DNA from: JAYUDN01 sp043739785
GTDB taxonomy: Bacteria; Patescibacteriota; Gracilibacteria; BD1-5; UBA2023
NCBI GenBank assembly: GCA_043739785.1
Contig: JAYUDN010000008.1
Location: forward strand, 1 to 17,367
DNA length: 17,367 bases
Reading direction: 5' to 3'
Shown here in pieces: positions 16,796 through 17,367 of the stretch (position 1 is the first letter of the stretch; the number at the start of each line of letters is the position of its first letter). The notes below the pieces were generated by a model. That model worked only from the letters and a program-made list of their open reading frames with translations. It had not been told where the DNA came from and ran no database searches. The position numbers and the translations under genes are program-made.

Positions 16796-17367
16796 ATGAA
16801 AACTCATATCCTTCATCCCCTCTTCCAGAGGGAACATAGAATACACCATCATATACTCTCGAGTATACTGGTATCTCTGGTGATGATACATACGTATATC
16901 GGAGGGAGTGTACTCCTTCAGGCTGCAGAGAATATCGTTTGAGGAGGTGTGAACTCTTCGGTGAGTTCTTCTCTTGGTGTATCAACTAATTCTTCTTTTG
17001 GTACTTCTTTTGTTAATACTTCGGTTAACTCTTCAGTTTCTCCTCAATCTATGAGAGTGACCAATATCAAAACCAAAGCCTATAAGAGTAATATTATCCT
17101 CGTCTGGACTCCTCCGAAAGAAGCTTCGTTGTTTCCTATTACTGATTATGTGATCCGGTATAAGAAGAAGGGAGATACGAGTTTCGTGATTTATAATGAT
17201 GGGGTTTCGAGTAAACGTTATAGTGTAATGAGTGGGGTAGATACTGGGTCTACCTACCAGATACAAGTGCTTCCGAAGAGTCAGTGAGGTGAGTGAGTAT
17301 ATTCCCTCGTGACTCGTGTGGATGTACCATCTGTGGAGGATACCATCATTCTCAATAGTGCACCAAA
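16796..17367 (+). CDS. Secreted fibronectin type III protein (N-terminal part)
   Basis: The gene continues beyond the window; 190 codons are visible. From ATG 16796 the product has a basic, His-rich N-terminus, then a hydrophobic segment (about residues 20-45, ILSSILVSLVMIHTYIGGSV) that serves as signal or anchor. A low-complexity Ser/Asn/Thr/Val linker (about 51-82) follows, and then a fibronectin type III domain from about residue 84: MRVTNIKTKAYKSNIILVWTP, ITDYVIRYK, STYQIQVLP. TGA-Gly codons occur at 16940 (in a GGG run before the linker), 17285 and 17294. FN3 domains in surface proteins act as spacers or adhesion modules, so a cell-surface or host-contact role is plausible. No Shine-Dalgarno precedes the start. 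Confidence 0.82.

Overview
The window is from a bacterium that reads UGA as glycine (translation table 25), which points to the Candidate Phyla Radiation lineages Gracilibacteria (BD1-5/GN02) or Absconditabacteria (SR1). Many genes are cut into pieces by in-frame TGA codons but become full-length, family-typical proteins when TGA is read as Gly and only TAA and TAG are stops. The clearest cases are DnaB (a TGA supplies a Gly in the linker before the RecA core), RseP (eight TGAs, all before or around its second catalytic motif) and three type IV pilin-like proteins whose prepilin-peptidase glycine is itself a TGA. TGG is used normally for Trp. The genes also lack Shine-Dalgarno sequences almost completely.

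Layout. 1-1487 (+): a Cys/Asn/Trp-rich conserved CPR-type protein, cut off by the window start and broken by a -1 frameshift at an A8 run. 1471-1917 (-): a cysteine-cluster protein. 1918-2378: non-coding, with a palindromic intergenic repeat and the rplS terminator. 2379-2729 (-): rplS (ribosomal protein L19). 2835-5455 (+): a TPR membrane protein, a compositionally different small gene, and dnaB. 5543-10951 (-): a type IV pilus operon, transcribed in the order pilN-like, pilO-like, pilC, a possible 33-aa ORF, then four pilin-like genes. 10998-11477 (+): tsaE (tRNA t6A synthesis). 11498-14882 (-): EamA-type transporter, rseP site-2 protease, a small membrane protein and a PrsW-like intramembrane protease. 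14939-15256 (-): a ribosome hibernation factor. 15463-16537 (-): two overlapping membrane-protein genes, one with a bacterial PH domain. 16796-end (+): the start of a secreted fibronectin type III protein.

How they fit. The pilus operon encodes the inner-membrane platform (PilN/PilO/PilC) and minor or major pilins; the ATPases, PilM, the prepilin peptidase and a secretin are not in the window. The rseP to PrsW-like stretch puts candidate site-1 and site-2 intramembrane proteases in one transcription unit, a possible regulated intramembrane proteolysis cassette. DnaB, L19, TsaE and the hibernation factor are core housekeeping genes scattered singly, as is common in reduced CPR genomes.

Limits: all family assignments come from reading motifs and from memory of families. 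No database search was run.
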